Below, one piece after another: positions 15,504-23,616 of a stretch of DNA of 51,940 nt. The position numbers and the translations under genes were made by a program. Every line of letters starts with the position of its first letter. The stretch's first letter is position 1. Source of the DNA: Aliiroseovarius sp. (lineage in GTDB: Bacteria > Pseudomonadota > Alphaproteobacteria > Rhodobacterales > Rhodobacteraceae); the NCBI RefSeq assembly GCF_030148435.1, contig NZ_JASBTN010000056.1:1-51940 (forward strand). The letters are read 5' to 3'. The notes beneath the pieces were generated by a model, which saw only the letters and a list, made by a program, of their open reading frames with translations, was not told where the DNA came from and made no database searches.

Positions 15504-15680
15504 ATGTTCCGTTTGGCCCTGATTCTCTATGCAATGATCGGCACCTCGCTGGCCGGTATCCTCATGGTCGTGGCGCTGACCACAGGCTACGATACGACGC
15601 AACCTGTTGTTATCTCAGCACTTATCGGATTCATTATCGGCGCGCCAGCGGCCTGGATGGTGGCTAGGGCGATCAGTTGA
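15504..15680 (+). CDS. small two-helix membrane protein (copy 2 of tandem pair)
   Basis: A 58-aa protein, MFRLALILYAMIGTSLAGIL followed by MVVALTTGYDTTQPVVISAL and IGFIIGAPAAWMVARAIS. It has two membrane helices with a short polar hinge and is clearly paralogous to the preceding gene. AAGGAGG precedes ATG 15504. Its 71-nt leader holds an FNR-like box and an AT-rich -10, so it may have its own oxygen-responsive promoter. It is followed by a GC-rich hairpin (15681-15699, ACCCCG/CGGGGT). Function unknown. Confidence 0.72.
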   Translation: MFRLALILYAMIGTSLAGILMVVALTTGYDTTQPVVISALIGFIIGAPAAWMVARAIS

Positions 15681-15837
15681 ACCCCGCTGACCCCGGGGTA
15701 ATTTGACGGTTGAAGGGGGCCGCGCTCTGCGGGTCTTCCTGCACATGCAGCGACCCCTTAGCTTACCTGGGTAGGGCAATAATATGGCCCGACTACTTAC
15801 CAATTTCAGGCAAGCAATTATATTCTAAATGAAAAAT

Positions 15838-15857
15838 ACCTGGTAAGCTTGCCAGGT
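15838..15857. promoter_or_regulatory. 20-bp near-perfect palindrome upstream of tRNA-Arg
   Basis: ACCTGGTAAGCTTGCCAGGT equals its own reverse complement except for one T/C pair. A related half, AGCTTACCTGGGTAGG, occurs at 15760-15775. The surrounding 15770-15900 is unusually AT-rich for this genome. Operator for an unknown regulator, or remnant of a mobile-element end. Confidence 0.4.
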
Positions 15858-15867
15858 AGGTGTCTGA

Positions 15868-15896
15868 TTGACAATCATTCGTCTCGAAGACACAAA
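15868..15896 (+). promoter_or_regulatory. candidate promoter of tRNA-Arg
   Basis: A consensus -35 TTGACA is at 15868-15873. Seventeen bases later CACAAA (15891-15896) is a weak -10. The mature tRNA begins 11 nt further. The strong -35 with a degenerate -10 is common for alphaproteobacterial housekeeping promoters. Confidence 0.45.
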
Positions 15897-15906
15897 GCAG
15901 AAGTGC

Positions 15907-15983
15907 GCCCACGTAATTCAACTGGATAGAATATCCGACTTCTAATCGGGCTGTTGGGGGTTCGAGTCCTCCCGTGGGCGCCA
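15907..15983 (+). tRNA. tRNA-Arg (anticodon TCT)
   Basis: A full 77-nt cloverleaf can be drawn. The acceptor stem is GCCCACG/CGTGGGC and the D-stem is ATTC/GAAT. The anticodon stem TCCGA/TCGGG has loop CTTCTAA, giving anticodon TCT for AGA. The variable loop has five bases, the T-arm is GGGGG-TTCGAGT-CCTCC, the discriminator is G and CCA is encoded. The AU-rich D-stem is unusual but fully paired. The gene is followed by a degenerate stretch with no intact gene, as at former integration sites. Confidence 0.95.
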
Positions 15984-16329
15984 ATTTCTTGACAGTGTCT
16001 ATGGAGCATAAGCGCGCATACCGGCCCGCTTTTCTGCTAATTTCTCGTCAATAAGTCTGGTTTTACCCGGGCCCCTTCCAAACGGCGACCGGGTGCATTC
16101 TTGCTGATACGCGCGGCAGATTGGCTTGGGCATTTGGTAACGTTCGTCGCGCAGTCCGAGCCGCATCAAGGCCGGTCTCAAAAAACCATCCATGAACCTG
16201 TCGTGGTTTGATGTCGCTCCTTTGAAAGCATTATTGCACCAAAGGAGACGAAATATGGGCACGAAAAAACGGGCGAACGTCGAAGGGACGCGGCGCGAAT
16301 AGCTGTCTGACGTCAACGCCCAGGCATGG
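15984..16329 (+). other. gene-poor patch downstream of tRNA-Arg
   Basis: No intact gene is supported. On the minus strand 16193-15999 could encode 64 aa (MDGFLRPALMRLGLRDERYQ...) without a good ribosome site. On the plus strand a 15-codon frame (16255-16302, MGTKKRANVEGTRRE) has a strong AAAGGAG. That site is paired with CTCCTTT in a perfect 8-bp hairpin (16217-16224 with 16240-16247). The start looks like that of a truncated transposase, but this is only a guess. Base composition is lower in GC than the neighbours, consistent with decayed acquired DNA beside a tRNA. Confidence 0.4.
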
Positions 16330-17427
16330 TCAGGCGTTGAACAGGAAGTGCAGCACATCCCCGTCCTTGACCTCATAGCTCTTGCCTTCGGCGCGCATCT
16401 TGCCTGCTTCCTTGGCACCACTTTCACCATTGCAGGCGATGTAGTCGTCATAGGCGATGGTTTCGGCGCGGATGAAGCCGCGTTCGAAATCGCCGTGGAT
16501 GACACCGGCGGCCTGCGGGGCACGGGTGCCCTCGCGGATGGTCCAGGCACGGGCTTCCTTGGGGCCGACAGTGAAGTAGGTTTCCAGGTGCAGAAGCTCG
16601 TAACCCGCGCGGATCAGGCGATCGAGCCCGGCCTCTTCCAGACCCAGTTCCTCCAGGAACATCTCCATGTCATCGGCGTCGAGCTGGCTGATCTCTTCCT
16701 CGATCTTGGCCGAGATCACCACCGAGGCCGCGCCCTGTTCGGCCGCCATCTTCTCGACCGCGGCGGAGTATTCGTTGCCCTTGGCCGCGTCTTCTTCGTT
16801 CACGTTGCAGACATAGAGTATCTTCTTGGTGGTCAGAAGCTGGAGCAGTTTCCAGGCTTTCCTGTCCTCCTCGTCCACCGCGACGGTGCGGGCGGGTTGG
16901 CCGTTTTCCAAAGCCTCCTGCGCGGCGGCCAGCAGGCGGTCCTGCTGCTGGGCTTCCTTGTCGTTGCCCTTGAGCTTGCGCACCAGGTTCTGGCGGCGTT
17001 TCTCGATCGACTCGAGGTCGGCCAGCATCAGCTCGGTCTCGATCACCTCGGCGTCCTCGACCGGGTTCACGCGGCCTTCGACATGGGTGACGTCACCGTC
17101 CTCAAAGCAGCGCAGCACATGGGCGATGGCGTCCACCTCGCGGATATTGGCCAGGAACTGGTTGCCCAGCCCTTCGCCCTTGGACGCGCCTTTCACCAGG
17201 CCCGCGATATCGACGAAGGTCATGCGGGTCGGGATGATTTCCTTCGACTTGGCGATGGCCGCCAGCTTGTCCAGCCGGTCGTCCGGCACCGCGACCTCGC
17301 CCACGTTGGGCTCGATCGTGCAGAAGGGAAAGTTCGCGGCCTGCGCGGCGGCCGTCTTGGTCAGCGCGTTGAAGAGGGTCGATTTGCCCACATTCGGCAA
17401 ACCCACGATACCCATTTTGAAACCCAT
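16330..17427 (-). CDS. ychF: redox-regulated ATPase YchF (Obg-like)
   Basis: A 365-aa P-loop protein of the YchF/OLA1 branch of TRAFAC GTPases, which hydrolyses ATP rather than GTP and binds ribosomes. The P-loop GLPNVGKST is at residues 9-17. The usual NKxD specificity motif is replaced by NVNEED ([12 protein letters not shown]), as expected for YchF. A coiled-coil arm around 130-200 is followed by a C-terminal TGS domain ending [13 protein letters not shown] 17427 follows AGGAGG and gives the normal family length. It is divergent from the VOC pair. Confidence 0.96.
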   Translation of the reverse strand: MGFKMGIVGLPNVGKSTLFNALTKTAAAQAANFPFCTIEPNVGEVAVPDDRLDKLAAIAKSKEIIPTRMTFVDIAGLVKGASKGEGLGNQFLANIREVDAIAHVLRCFEDGDVTHVEGRVNPVEDAEVIETELMLADLESIEKRRQNLVRKLKGNDKEAQQQDRLLAAAQEALENGQPARTVAVDEEDRKAWKLLQLLTTKKILYVCNVNEEDAAKGNEYSAAVEKMAAEQGAASVVISAKIEEEISQLDADDMEMFLEELGLEEAGLDRLIRAGYELLHLETYFTVGPKEARAWTIREGTRAPQAAGVIHGDFERGFIRAETIAYDDYIACNGESGAKEAGKMRAEGKSYEVKDGDVLHFLFNA

Positions 17428-17518
17428 GACGGCCTCCTGAAACTCTGGTCGCGCCGTGCATATGGGTTTGGGGCGACTTGCGCAAGCGTGGTAGGCTTTC
17501 CCGAGGGAGGACCAAGCC

Positions 17519-17935
17519 ATGCAACCGATTGCCTACCTCTTCTTCAAGGACCAGTGTCGTGCCGCAATGATGTATTACGGCGGGATCTTCGGCACCACGC
17601 CCGAGATCATGACCTTCGCCGACATGCCCGATGCGGATCGCGCCGGGATGCCGGGCGCACCGGATGATGCGGTCATGCACGCAGCATTGGCGATTGACGA
17701 AGGCTGGATTTATGGCGCTGACGACCCGTTCGACGAGATGGGGCCGATGAAGGGCTGCAGCATTACCCTGTCCCTGCCTGGCGAGGCCGAGACCTGGCGC
17801 GTCTGGGCGGCGCTGGCTGAGGGGGGCGAGGTCGGCATGGCGCTCTCGCCAATGTTCTTCGCGCCGCTGTTCGGCATGTTGACCGACAGGTTCGGCATTC
17901 GCTGGATGATCATGACCGATGCCGGGCCCGCGTGA
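17519..17935 (+). CDS. VOC family protein (PhnB-like), copy 1
   Basis: A 138-aa vicinal-oxygen-chelate protein of the PhnB/YjdN-like group. It begins MQPIAYLFFKDQCRAAMMYYGGIFG, where the family has YLxFxGxCxEAMxFYxxxFG. It contains KGCSITLSLPGEAE and the ending LTDRFGIRWMIM, matching the usual DRFGVxWxI. Such proteins are structurally related to glyoxalase and bleomycin-resistance proteins, but usually without known substrate. GGGAGGA lies upstream. The next gene is a diverged copy 24 nt downstream. Confidence 0.85.
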   Translation: MQPIAYLFFKDQCRAAMMYYGGIFGTTPEIMTFADMPDADRAGMPGAPDDAVMHAALAIDEGWIYGADDPFDEMGPMKGCSITLSLPGEAETWRVWAALAEGGEVGMALSPMFFAPLFGMLTDRFGIRWMIMTDAGPA

Positions 17936-17959
17936 CTTGACCCCAAGGAGGTGACGACA

Positions 17960-18394
17960 ATGGATTTGAACCCCTACCTGACTTTCGACGGCAACCTTGA
18001 GGAGGCCTTTGCCCGTTACGCCAAGGTGCTGGGCGGCGAAGTGACCGTTCTCCAGCGGTTTTCCGAGATGCCGGGCAGCGAGAATATGCCGCCCGAGATG
18101 CTGACCAAGGTCATGCATGGCGAACTGTGCATCGGCGATCGCAAGATCATGGGCTCGGACAATGCGGGGCCGGATTTCGTACCGCCCGCCTCTGTGCATA
18201 TCCAAACCGGCTGGACAGATTTCGACGAGGCCGCGCGGGTCTTTGCCGGGCTCAGCGAGGGTGGCGAGGTCATCATGCCCTTCGCCGAAACCTTCTGGTC
18301 CCCCGGTTTCGGCATCTGCCGCGACCGTTTCGGCGTACCCTGGATGGTGAATGTCTATGGCGAAGACTACATGAGCGACCCGGCCACCGCGTAA
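17960..18394 (+). CDS. VOC family protein (PhnB-like), copy 2
   Basis: A 144-aa paralogue of the preceding protein: MDLNPYLTFDGNLEEAFARY, HGELCIGDRKIMGSDNAGPD and CRDRFGVPWMVNVYGED give a more canonical PhnB-like pattern than copy 1. ATG 17960 was preferred to GTG 17951 because AAGGAGGT ends at 17950, a proper distance from the ATG. No phosphonate C-P lyase genes are near, so the PhnB name is structural only. Probably co-transcribed with copy 1. Confidence 0.87.
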   Translation: MDLNPYLTFDGNLEEAFARYAKVLGGEVTVLQRFSEMPGSENMPPEMLTKVMHGELCIGDRKIMGSDNAGPDFVPPASVHIQTGWTDFDEAARVFAGLSEGGEVIMPFAETFWSPGFGICRDRFGVPWMVNVYGEDYMSDPATA

Positions 18395-18458
18395 CCGGGA
18401 TTGATTTTCCCGCCCGCTTTGGGCACATCGGGGCGGATACACTCAGAAGGACGCCCCG

Positions 18459-19262
18459 ATGACCCGCCCGACCACCCGCATTGACGACAAGTTCGCCGCT
18501 CTGAAAGCCGACGGCAAGAAGGCCTTCGTGGCCTATATCATGGCCGGCGACACGGACGAGGCGACCTCGCTGGAGGTGATGAAGGGCCTGCCGGGCGCCG
18601 GCGTGGACATCATCGAACTGGGTATTCCCTTTACCGACCCGATGGCGGACGGGCCGACCATTCAGCTGGCCGGTCAGCGCGCGCTGGAAGGTGGCATGAC
18701 CCTGCAGAAAACGCTGGATATGGCCACCGAGTTCCGCAAGTTCGACGATGCGACACCGATCGTGCTGATGGGCTATTACAACCCGATCTACAATCGCGGC
18801 GTGGACAGGTTCCTGGAGGACGCGAAGGCCGCCGGTATCGACGGGCTGATCGTGGTGGACCTTCCGCCGGAGGAGGATGAAGAGCTCTGCATCCCCGCGC
18901 AGGCCGCCGGGCTGAACTTCATTCGCCTGGCCACGCCCACGACGGATGACAAGCGCCTGCCCAAGGTGCTGCAAAACACCTCGGGTTTTGTCTATTACGT
19001 CTCGATCACGGGCATCACCGGCGCGGCCGAGGCCTCCGCCGCCGACGTGGCCCCGGAAGTCGCCCGCATCAAGGCGGCCACCGACATTCCCGTCATCGTG
19101 GGCTTCGGCGTGAACACGCCCGAAAAGGCCGAGGCAATCGCCGGAGTCGCAGATGGGACCGTGGTGGGCTCGGCCATCGTCAGCCAGATCGCGGCGGGCA
19201 AACCGGTGGCAGAGGTGCTGGCTTTCGTGAAATCCCTCGCCGACGGCGCACACCGGGGATAA
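18459..19262 (+). CDS. trpA: tryptophan synthase alpha subunit
   Basis: A 267-aa TIM-barrel enzyme that cleaves indole-3-glycerol phosphate to indole and glyceraldehyde-3-phosphate, passing indole to TrpB. Catalytic residues correspond to Glu53 ([12 protein letters not shown]) and Asp64 (MADGP). The phosphate-binding [12 protein letters not shown] and GSAIV are near the C-terminus, and [12 protein letters not shown] forms loop 6. trpB and trpF are not adjacent, so the trp genes are split in this genome. AGAAGGA precedes ATG 18459. A shared terminator separates it from the convergent irr gene. Confidence 0.97.
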   Translation: MTRPTTRIDDKFAALKADGKKAFVAYIMAGDTDEATSLEVMKGLPGAGVDIIELGIPFTDPMADGPTIQLAGQRALEGGMTLQKTLDMATEFRKFDDATPIVLMGYYNPIYNRGVDRFLEDAKAAGIDGLIVVDLPPEEDEELCIPAQAAGLNFIRLATPTTDDKRLPKVLQNTSGFVYYVSITGITGAAEASAADVAPEVARIKAATDIPVIVGFGVNTPEKAEAIAGVADGTVVGSAIVSQIAAGKPVAEVLAFVKSLADGAHRG

Positions 19263-19310
19263 GCAGCCTTCCGAACTCGCAACACAAATAGCGGCGACGC
19301 GCCCGGCCCA

Positions 19311-19342
19311 AACAAAAAACGCCCGCGGTCTCCCACGGGCGC
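19311..19342 (-). terminator. intrinsic terminator of irr
   Basis: Read on the minus strand, CGCCCG (19342-19337) pairs with CGGGCG (19326-19321) and is followed by TTTTTTGTTT (19320-19311). This is a canonical stem plus U tract. The hairpin may also slow transcription coming from trpA. Confidence 0.8.
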
Positions 19343-19364
19343 GTCAAACCGGACTGTTCGGACC

Positions 19365-19781
19365 TCAGACCCGGCGCAGCCGGATCACCACGTCGACCTT
19401 CGACACCTCAGCCCCTTCCGGCGCCTCGGGCAGGGCGGCGATCTTCAGATCCTCTGCCGGGGCGTCCATCAGTTCCTCGGTGTCTTCCCAGAAGAAATGC
19501 GGGTGGTTGGTCACGTTGGTGTCGAAATAGCTCTTGGCGCCGTTTACCGTGATCTCGCGCAGAAGCCCCGCGTCCGAAAACGAGCGCAACGTGTTGTAGA
19601 CCGTGGCCAGCGAGACCTTTTCGCCGACGTCGCGGGTGGCGTCATAGAGGCTTTCGGCGGTGACATGGCGGTGCTTGCCATCCCCCACCAGCAGCGCGGC
19701 CAGCGCAAGACGTTGACGGGTCGGCCGCAGTCCCGCACCCGACAGCCATTCCGCCCCAATTGTCATCGCATCGCTGATCAT
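19365..19781 (-). CDS. irr: iron response regulator Irr (Fur family)
   Basis: A 138-aa Fur-family transcription factor. The winged helix covers LRPTRQRLALAALLVG through SLATVYNTLRSFSDAGLLRE. The dimerisation part has NHPHFFWED, where His93 and His95 occupy the place of the Irr HxH haem/metal motif. The Fur CxxC zinc motifs are absent, as in Irr. In alphaproteobacteria Irr accumulates under iron limitation and represses haem and iron-rich pathways. Its position divergent from fabA is the common arrangement in this family. A TTGCCT-N18-TATATA promoter lies just upstream. Confidence 0.92.
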   Translation of the reverse strand: MISDAMTIGAEWLSGAGLRPTRQRLALAALLVGDGKHRHVTAESLYDATRDVGEKVSLATVYNTLRSFSDAGLLREITVNGAKSYFDTNVTNHPHFFWEDTEELMDAPAEDLKIAALPEAPEGAEVSKVDVVIRLRRV

Positions 19782-19810
19782 AATGAATCCCGTTCGCTAG
19801 CCTGACGCAT

Positions 19811-19840
19811 TATATAGGGCATTTCGCCCCGATCAGGCAA
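19811..19840 (-). promoter_or_regulatory. sigma-70-type promoter of irr
   Basis: On the minus strand, TTGCCT (19840-19835) and TATATA (19816-19811) are separated by 18 nt. The -10 ends about 30 nt before the irr ATG. I did not find a clear ICE (TTTAGAA-N-TTCTAAA) element here. Confidence 0.55.
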
Positions 19841-19977
19841 GAGAGGCGCGCCACATTGGCCCGCCCCGCCCCGTGCCGCCCCCTTGCCTGCTTGGCCCCG
19901 CGCCCCTTGCACCCGCATTCCCGCCGGTGATAGAGGGGAGGCAAGGGACACAACACAAGATATGGGGCAGTACCAAT

Positions 19978-20487
19978 ATGGCGGACTATCCGACGAGCTT
20001 CGACCGGGACGATCTTCTGAAATGCGCACGTGGCGAACTGTTCGGGCCCGGCAATGCTCAGCTGCCGGAACCGCCGATGCTGATGATGGACCGCATCACC
20101 GACATTTCGGCCGACGGCGGTGCCCACGGCAAGGGCCATGTGCTGGCCGAATTCGACATTACCCCCGATCTGTGGTTCTTCGACTGCCACTTTCCCGGCA
20201 ACCCGATCATGCCCGGCTGCCTGGGTCTGGATGGGCTGTGGCAACTGACCGGCTTCAACCTGGGCTGGCGCGGCTGGCAGGGGCGCGGCTATGCGCTGGG
20301 TGTCGGCGAAGTGAAACTGAAGGGCATGGTGCGCCCCGACCGCAAGATGCTGACCTACAAGATCGACTTCACCAAGGCGATCCAGACCCGCCGCCTGACC
20401 ATGGGCGTCGCCGACGGCATCGTCGAGGCGGACGGCGAGGTGATCTACGAAGTCAAGGACATGAAAGTGGCGCTTAGCGAGAGCTGA
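19978..20487 (+). CDS. fabA: 3-hydroxydecanoyl-ACP dehydratase/isomerase
   Basis: A 169-aa hot-dog-fold enzyme that dehydrates 3-hydroxydecanoyl-ACP and isomerises the product to cis-3-decenoyl-ACP, committing chains to the unsaturated route. The catalytic His71 ([14 protein letters not shown]) and Asp85 (LGLDGLWQ) correspond to His70 and Asp84 of the E. coli enzyme. ATG 19978 gives the family length; its ribosome site, GGGGCAG, is weak. It is the first gene of the fabA-(nuclease)-fabB-fabI run and divergent from irr. Confidence 0.97.
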   Translation: MADYPTSFDRDDLLKCARGELFGPGNAQLPEPPMLMMDRITDISADGGAHGKGHVLAEFDITPDLWFFDCHFPGNPIMPGCLGLDGLWQLTGFNLGWRGWQGRGYALGVGEVKLKGMVRPDRKMLTYKIDFTKAIQTRRLTMGVADGIVEADGEVIYEVKDMKVALSES

Positions 20488-20522
20488 GGCGGGCACAACG
20501 GGGCGCGACGGAACCTGAGTAG

Positions 20523-21125
20523 ATGGTTGTTGAGTTACTGGTTGGCGTTCTGATTGTTGCCTTGGTCCTCCGCAAGGGGATCAAGCTTCAGAAGCCGCCA
20601 CAGCGCCCAGCTCGTCGCCCCACCCCGACCGGGCCGCCTCATCGACAGCCGCAACCTTTTGATGCCGCAAGCTCCAATCCCACGCTCACGAAACCCCATC
20701 TGATCGGGCGTGCATATGTCGTGGATGGCGACACGATCAAAATCCGGAAAACCCAAATTCGGCTGTTCGGTATCGACGCACCGGAAATGAACCACCCTTT
20801 CGGCAAAAAGGCGAAATGGGAGTTGGTCGCCCTGTGCAAAGGACAAAACGTGCGCGCCGAAATCACCGACAGGGATGACCATGGCCGCACCGTTGCCAGG
20901 TGTTATCTGGAAGATGGTCGTGATCTGTCCGCCGAAATGGTCAAGGCGGGGTTGGCCATCGACTGGCCCAAGTTCTCCGGTGGCAAATACAGCCACCTCG
21001 AAGTCACTGAAGCGCGCAAGAAGATGTGGCTGGCGGATGCCCGACAAAAAGGCCGGATTCACGTTTGGGATCAGTTCGAGGCCAAGCAAAGAGCGCGCAA
21101 CGCGAATGGTCAGGCAAACGGCTGA
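20523..21125 (+). CDS. thermonuclease-family (SNase-like) nuclease with N-terminal membrane anchor
   Basis: A 200-aa protein. Residues 3-17 (VELLVGVLIVALVLR) form a membrane anchor or uncleaved signal, followed by a Pro-rich linker to about residue 57. A staphylococcal-nuclease domain follows. Asp70 (VVDGDT), Arg80 and Asp85 (RLFGIDAPE), Glu88, and an Arg at 122 or 126 (HGRTVAR) correspond to Asp21, Arg35, Asp40, Glu43 and Arg87 of the classical enzyme, so activity is likely. It sits between fabA and fabB, which are normally adjacent. Its lower GC and less biased codon use suggest later insertion. ATG 20523 is preceded by a poor ribosome site. Confidence 0.88.
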   Translation: MVVELLVGVLIVALVLRKGIKLQKPPQRPARRPTPTGPPHRQPQPFDAASSNPTLTKPHLIGRAYVVDGDTIKIRKTQIRLFGIDAPEMNHPFGKKAKWELVALCKGQNVRAEITDRDDHGRTVARCYLEDGRDLSAEMVKAGLAIDWPKFSGGKYSHLEVTEARKKMWLADARQKGRIHVWDQFEAKQRARNANGQANG

Positions 21126-21230
21126 CGCGGAGCCCGACAGGGAGAAGGTGGCGGTCAAATAGACACCCCGCCTTGCCCCCACTCCCGGCCTGTCCTACAC
21201 AGGTTCAAGCAAATCTGAAGGAGACCGCGC

Positions 21231-22460
21231 ATGCGTCGTGTCGTCGTTACCGGGCTGGGGATCGTCTCGGCCATTGGCAATAATGCAGACGAGGTTCTGG
21301 CCTCGCTCAAGGCCGGGAAATCCGGGATCACTGCGAACGAGGACATGGTGGAACACGGGTTCCGCAGCCAGATCGCGGGCAAGCCGGATATCGACATCAC
21401 CCAGCATGTCGACAAGCGCACGTTGCGCTTCATGGGGCCGGGCGCGGCCTATGCCTTTATCGCGATGGGTCAGGCCATCGAAGACGCCGGGCTGAGCGAG
21501 GATCAGGTGATCAACCCGCGCACCGGGCTGGTGGCGGGCTCGGGTGGTCCGTCGACCAGCGCGATGTTCGCCGCCCACCAGACCGCGCTGAAATCGGGTG
21601 CGACCAAACGCATTGGCCCGTTCGCGGTGCCCAAATGCATGGGCTCGACCATCTCGGCCAACCTGGCCACCGCCTATCAGATCAAGGGCATCAACTATTC
21701 GATCACCTCGGCCTGTTCGACCTCGCTGCACTGCATTGGCAATGCGGCGGAGCAGATCATGATGGGCAAGCAGGACATCATGTTCGCCGGTGGCGGCGAG
21801 GAGCTGGACTGGACGCTGTCCTGCCTGTTCGATGCCATGGGCGCGATGTCGTCCAAGTACAATGACACGCCCGAGAAAGCCTCGCGCGCCTTCGACGCCA
21901 ACCGCGACGGTTTCGTGATCGGCGGCGGCGGCGCCATCGTGGTGCTGGAAGACCTGGAGCACGCGCTGGCCCGTGGCGCGACCATCTATGCCGAAGTGAC
22001 CGGCTATGGAGCCACCTCGGACGGCGCCGATCTGGTTGCACCCTCGGGCGAAGGCGGCGAACGCGCCATGCGCCTGGCACTGTCCACCCTGCCCGAAGGC
22101 CGCAAGGTCGGCTATATCAACGCCCACGGCACCTCGACCCCGGTCGGTGATGTCGGCGAAGTCGAAGCCGTGCGCCGTGTATTCGGCGAGGGCCAGACGC
22201 CGCCGATCAGCTCGACCAAATCCATGACCGGCCACAGCCAGGGCGCGACCGGCGCACAAGAGGCCGTTTATTGCCTGTTGATGCTGAAAGACGATTTCAT
22301 CACCCCCTCGATCAATGTCGAGGAACTGGACCCGGCCCTGAGGCCGGAAGAAATTGCGACTGAACTGGTTGAAAATGCAGGACTGGACAGCGTGATGACC
22401 AACAGCTTCGGCTTTGGCGGCACCAATGGGTCGATGATCCTGAGCAGGTACAAGGGGTAA
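21231..22460 (+). CDS. fabB: 3-oxoacyl-ACP synthase I
   Basis: A 409-aa condensing enzyme that elongates cis-unsaturated acyl-ACPs. The catalytic triad is visible: Cys162 in [11 protein letters not shown], His299 in [11 protein letters not shown] and His335 in [11 protein letters not shown], with Lys330 between them. The C-terminal NSFGFGGTN glycine loop is present. Length and the [17 protein letters not shown] start are those of FabB. AAGGAGA precedes ATG 21231. It is followed 6 nt later by fabI; the nuclease gene separates it from fabA. Confidence 0.97.
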   Translation: MRRVVVTGLGIVSAIGNNADEVLASLKAGKSGITANEDMVEHGFRSQIAGKPDIDITQHVDKRTLRFMGPGAAYAFIAMGQAIEDAGLSEDQVINPRTGLVAGSGGPSTSAMFAAHQTALKSGATKRIGPFAVPKCMGSTISANLATAYQIKGINYSITSACSTSLHCIGNAAEQIMMGKQDIMFAGGGEELDWTLSCLFDAMGAMSSKYNDTPEKASRAFDANRDGFVIGGGGAIVVLEDLEHALARGATIYAEVTGYGATSDGADLVAPSGEGGERAMRLALSTLPEGRKVGYINAHGTSTPVGDVGEVEAVRRVFGEGQTPPISSTKSMTGHSQGATGAQEAVYCLLMLKDDFITPSINVEELDPALRPEEIATELVENAGLDSVMTNSFGFGGTNGSMILSRYKG

Positions 22461-22466
22461 TCCGTC

Positions 22467-23255
22467 ATGGCAGGATTGATGCAAGGCAAACGCGGGCTGA
22501 TCATGGGCGTCGCGAACCAACGTTCGATTGCATGGGGCATTGCCCAGGCCATGGCGAACGAAGGCGCGGAGCTTGCCTTCAGCTATCAGGGCGACGCCTT
22601 CGGGCAGCGGGTGAAACCGCTGGCCGAAAGCGTTGGGTCGGACATTCTGGTCGATATGGACGTGACGGATGACGCCGCCCTGGACGCGGGCTTTGCCGAT
22701 CTGGCCAGCCACTGGGACCGGGTCGATTTCCTGGTCCATGCGATTGCGTACAGCGACAAGAACGAGCTGACCGGCCGTTTCGTCGACACCTCGCGCGAGA
22801 ACTTCAAGAACTCGCTGGACATCTCGTGCTATTCACTGATCGAGGTCGCGCGCCGCATTGCACCGCTGATGACGGATGGCGGCACGATCATGACCATGAC
22901 CTATGGTGGCTCGAACCGGGTGACGCCCTACTACAACGTCATGGGCGTGGCCAAGGCCGCGCTGGAAAGCTCCGTGCGCTACCTCGCCAATGACCTCGGC
23001 CCCGACGGGATTCGCGTGAACGCGATCTCTCCCGGTCCGATGAAGACGCTGGCCGGGGCGGCCATCGGTGGGGCGCGCAAGACCTTCCGCCATACCGAGG
23101 CCAACGCGCCGCTGCGTGCCAACGCCACTTTGGAGGCGATCGGTGGCACCGCGGTCTATCTGGCGTCGGACTACGGCGCCTGCACCTCGGGCGAGATCAT
23201 CACCGTCGACAGTGGCTTCCACGTGCTGGGCATGCCGCAGTCCGAGAACCTGTAA
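22467..23255 (+). CDS. fabI: enoyl-ACP reductase (NADH), FabI type
   Basis: A 262-aa short-chain dehydrogenase that completes each fatty-acid elongation cycle. Nucleotide binding is in GLIMGVANQRSIAWG. The Y-x6-K catalytic pair is Tyr156 and Lys163 (YYNVMGVAKAA), numerically identical to E. coli. In the triclosan-contact loop the sequence is HAIAYSDKNEL, so Ala94 stands where E. coli has Gly93. It ends the fab run and is followed by a 10-bp hairpin terminator. Confidence 0.96.
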   Translation: MAGLMQGKRGLIMGVANQRSIAWGIAQAMANEGAELAFSYQGDAFGQRVKPLAESVGSDILVDMDVTDDAALDAGFADLASHWDRVDFLVHAIAYSDKNELTGRFVDTSRENFKNSLDISCYSLIEVARRIAPLMTDGGTIMTMTYGGSNRVTPYYNVMGVAKAALESSVRYLANDLGPDGIRVNAISPGPMKTLAGAAIGGARKTFRHTEANAPLRANATLEAIGGTAVYLASDYGACTSGEIITVDSGFHVLGMPQSENL

Positions 23256-23262
23256 CCCGGCC

Positions 23263-23305
23263 CGGGCAGAGCGCCCCGGCCATCCTGCTCGACATGCTCT
23301 GCCCG
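23263..23305 (+). terminator. hairpin terminator after fabI
   Basis: CGGGCAGAGC (23263-23272) and GCTCTGCCCG (23296-23305) form a perfect 10-bp stem with a 23-nt loop, followed by pyrimidine-rich TCCGCCCCCTTCT. It lies 8 nt after the fabI stop. Confidence 0.6.
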
Positions 23306-23417
23306 TCCGCCCCCTTCTGCGCCGCCAGCTTGTTTCTTCGCGCAATCGCACGGAGACGTGCTGGTTTGGCACTTCCGGAGCCACCTCCGCGCTGACCCTG
23401 CAGACCCGACACCCCTC

Positions 23418-23463
23418 TTTATCTTGCCACAAGTATCCCGGGGGTTTGGGGGCTGGCCCCCAA
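23418..23463 (+). repeat. degenerate intergenic palindromic repeat, third copy
   Basis: TTTATCTTGCCACAAGTATCC is a diverged version of the core at 3784-3838. It is followed by CGGGGG and the hairpin TTGGGGG-CTGG-CCCCCAA (23446-23463). No gene is supported in the rest of the 23256-23616 interval. Confidence 0.5.
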
Positions 23464-23616
23464 ATGGCCCCGCAGTTGAGGACGCCCCGTCACCCAACCG
23501 TCAACAGTCTTATTCCCAACGAACCCTTGCCCGAATCCCCGATCCGCGCCATGCCGGAAGAACCCGGACGGACACGCGGGTGATCCGTCCGGATGGACCT
23601 ATGGGGGAAAGGCGCC

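Noticed and set aside
15999-16193. 64-aa minus-strand gene downstream of tRNA-Arg
   Set aside because: No good ribosome site, no family resemblance and atypical composition. Kept only as a remark in the patch description.
17519-18394. Phosphonate C-P lyase (phn) operon part
   Set aside because: PhnB-like VOC proteins are named by similarity. No phnG-M genes are present.
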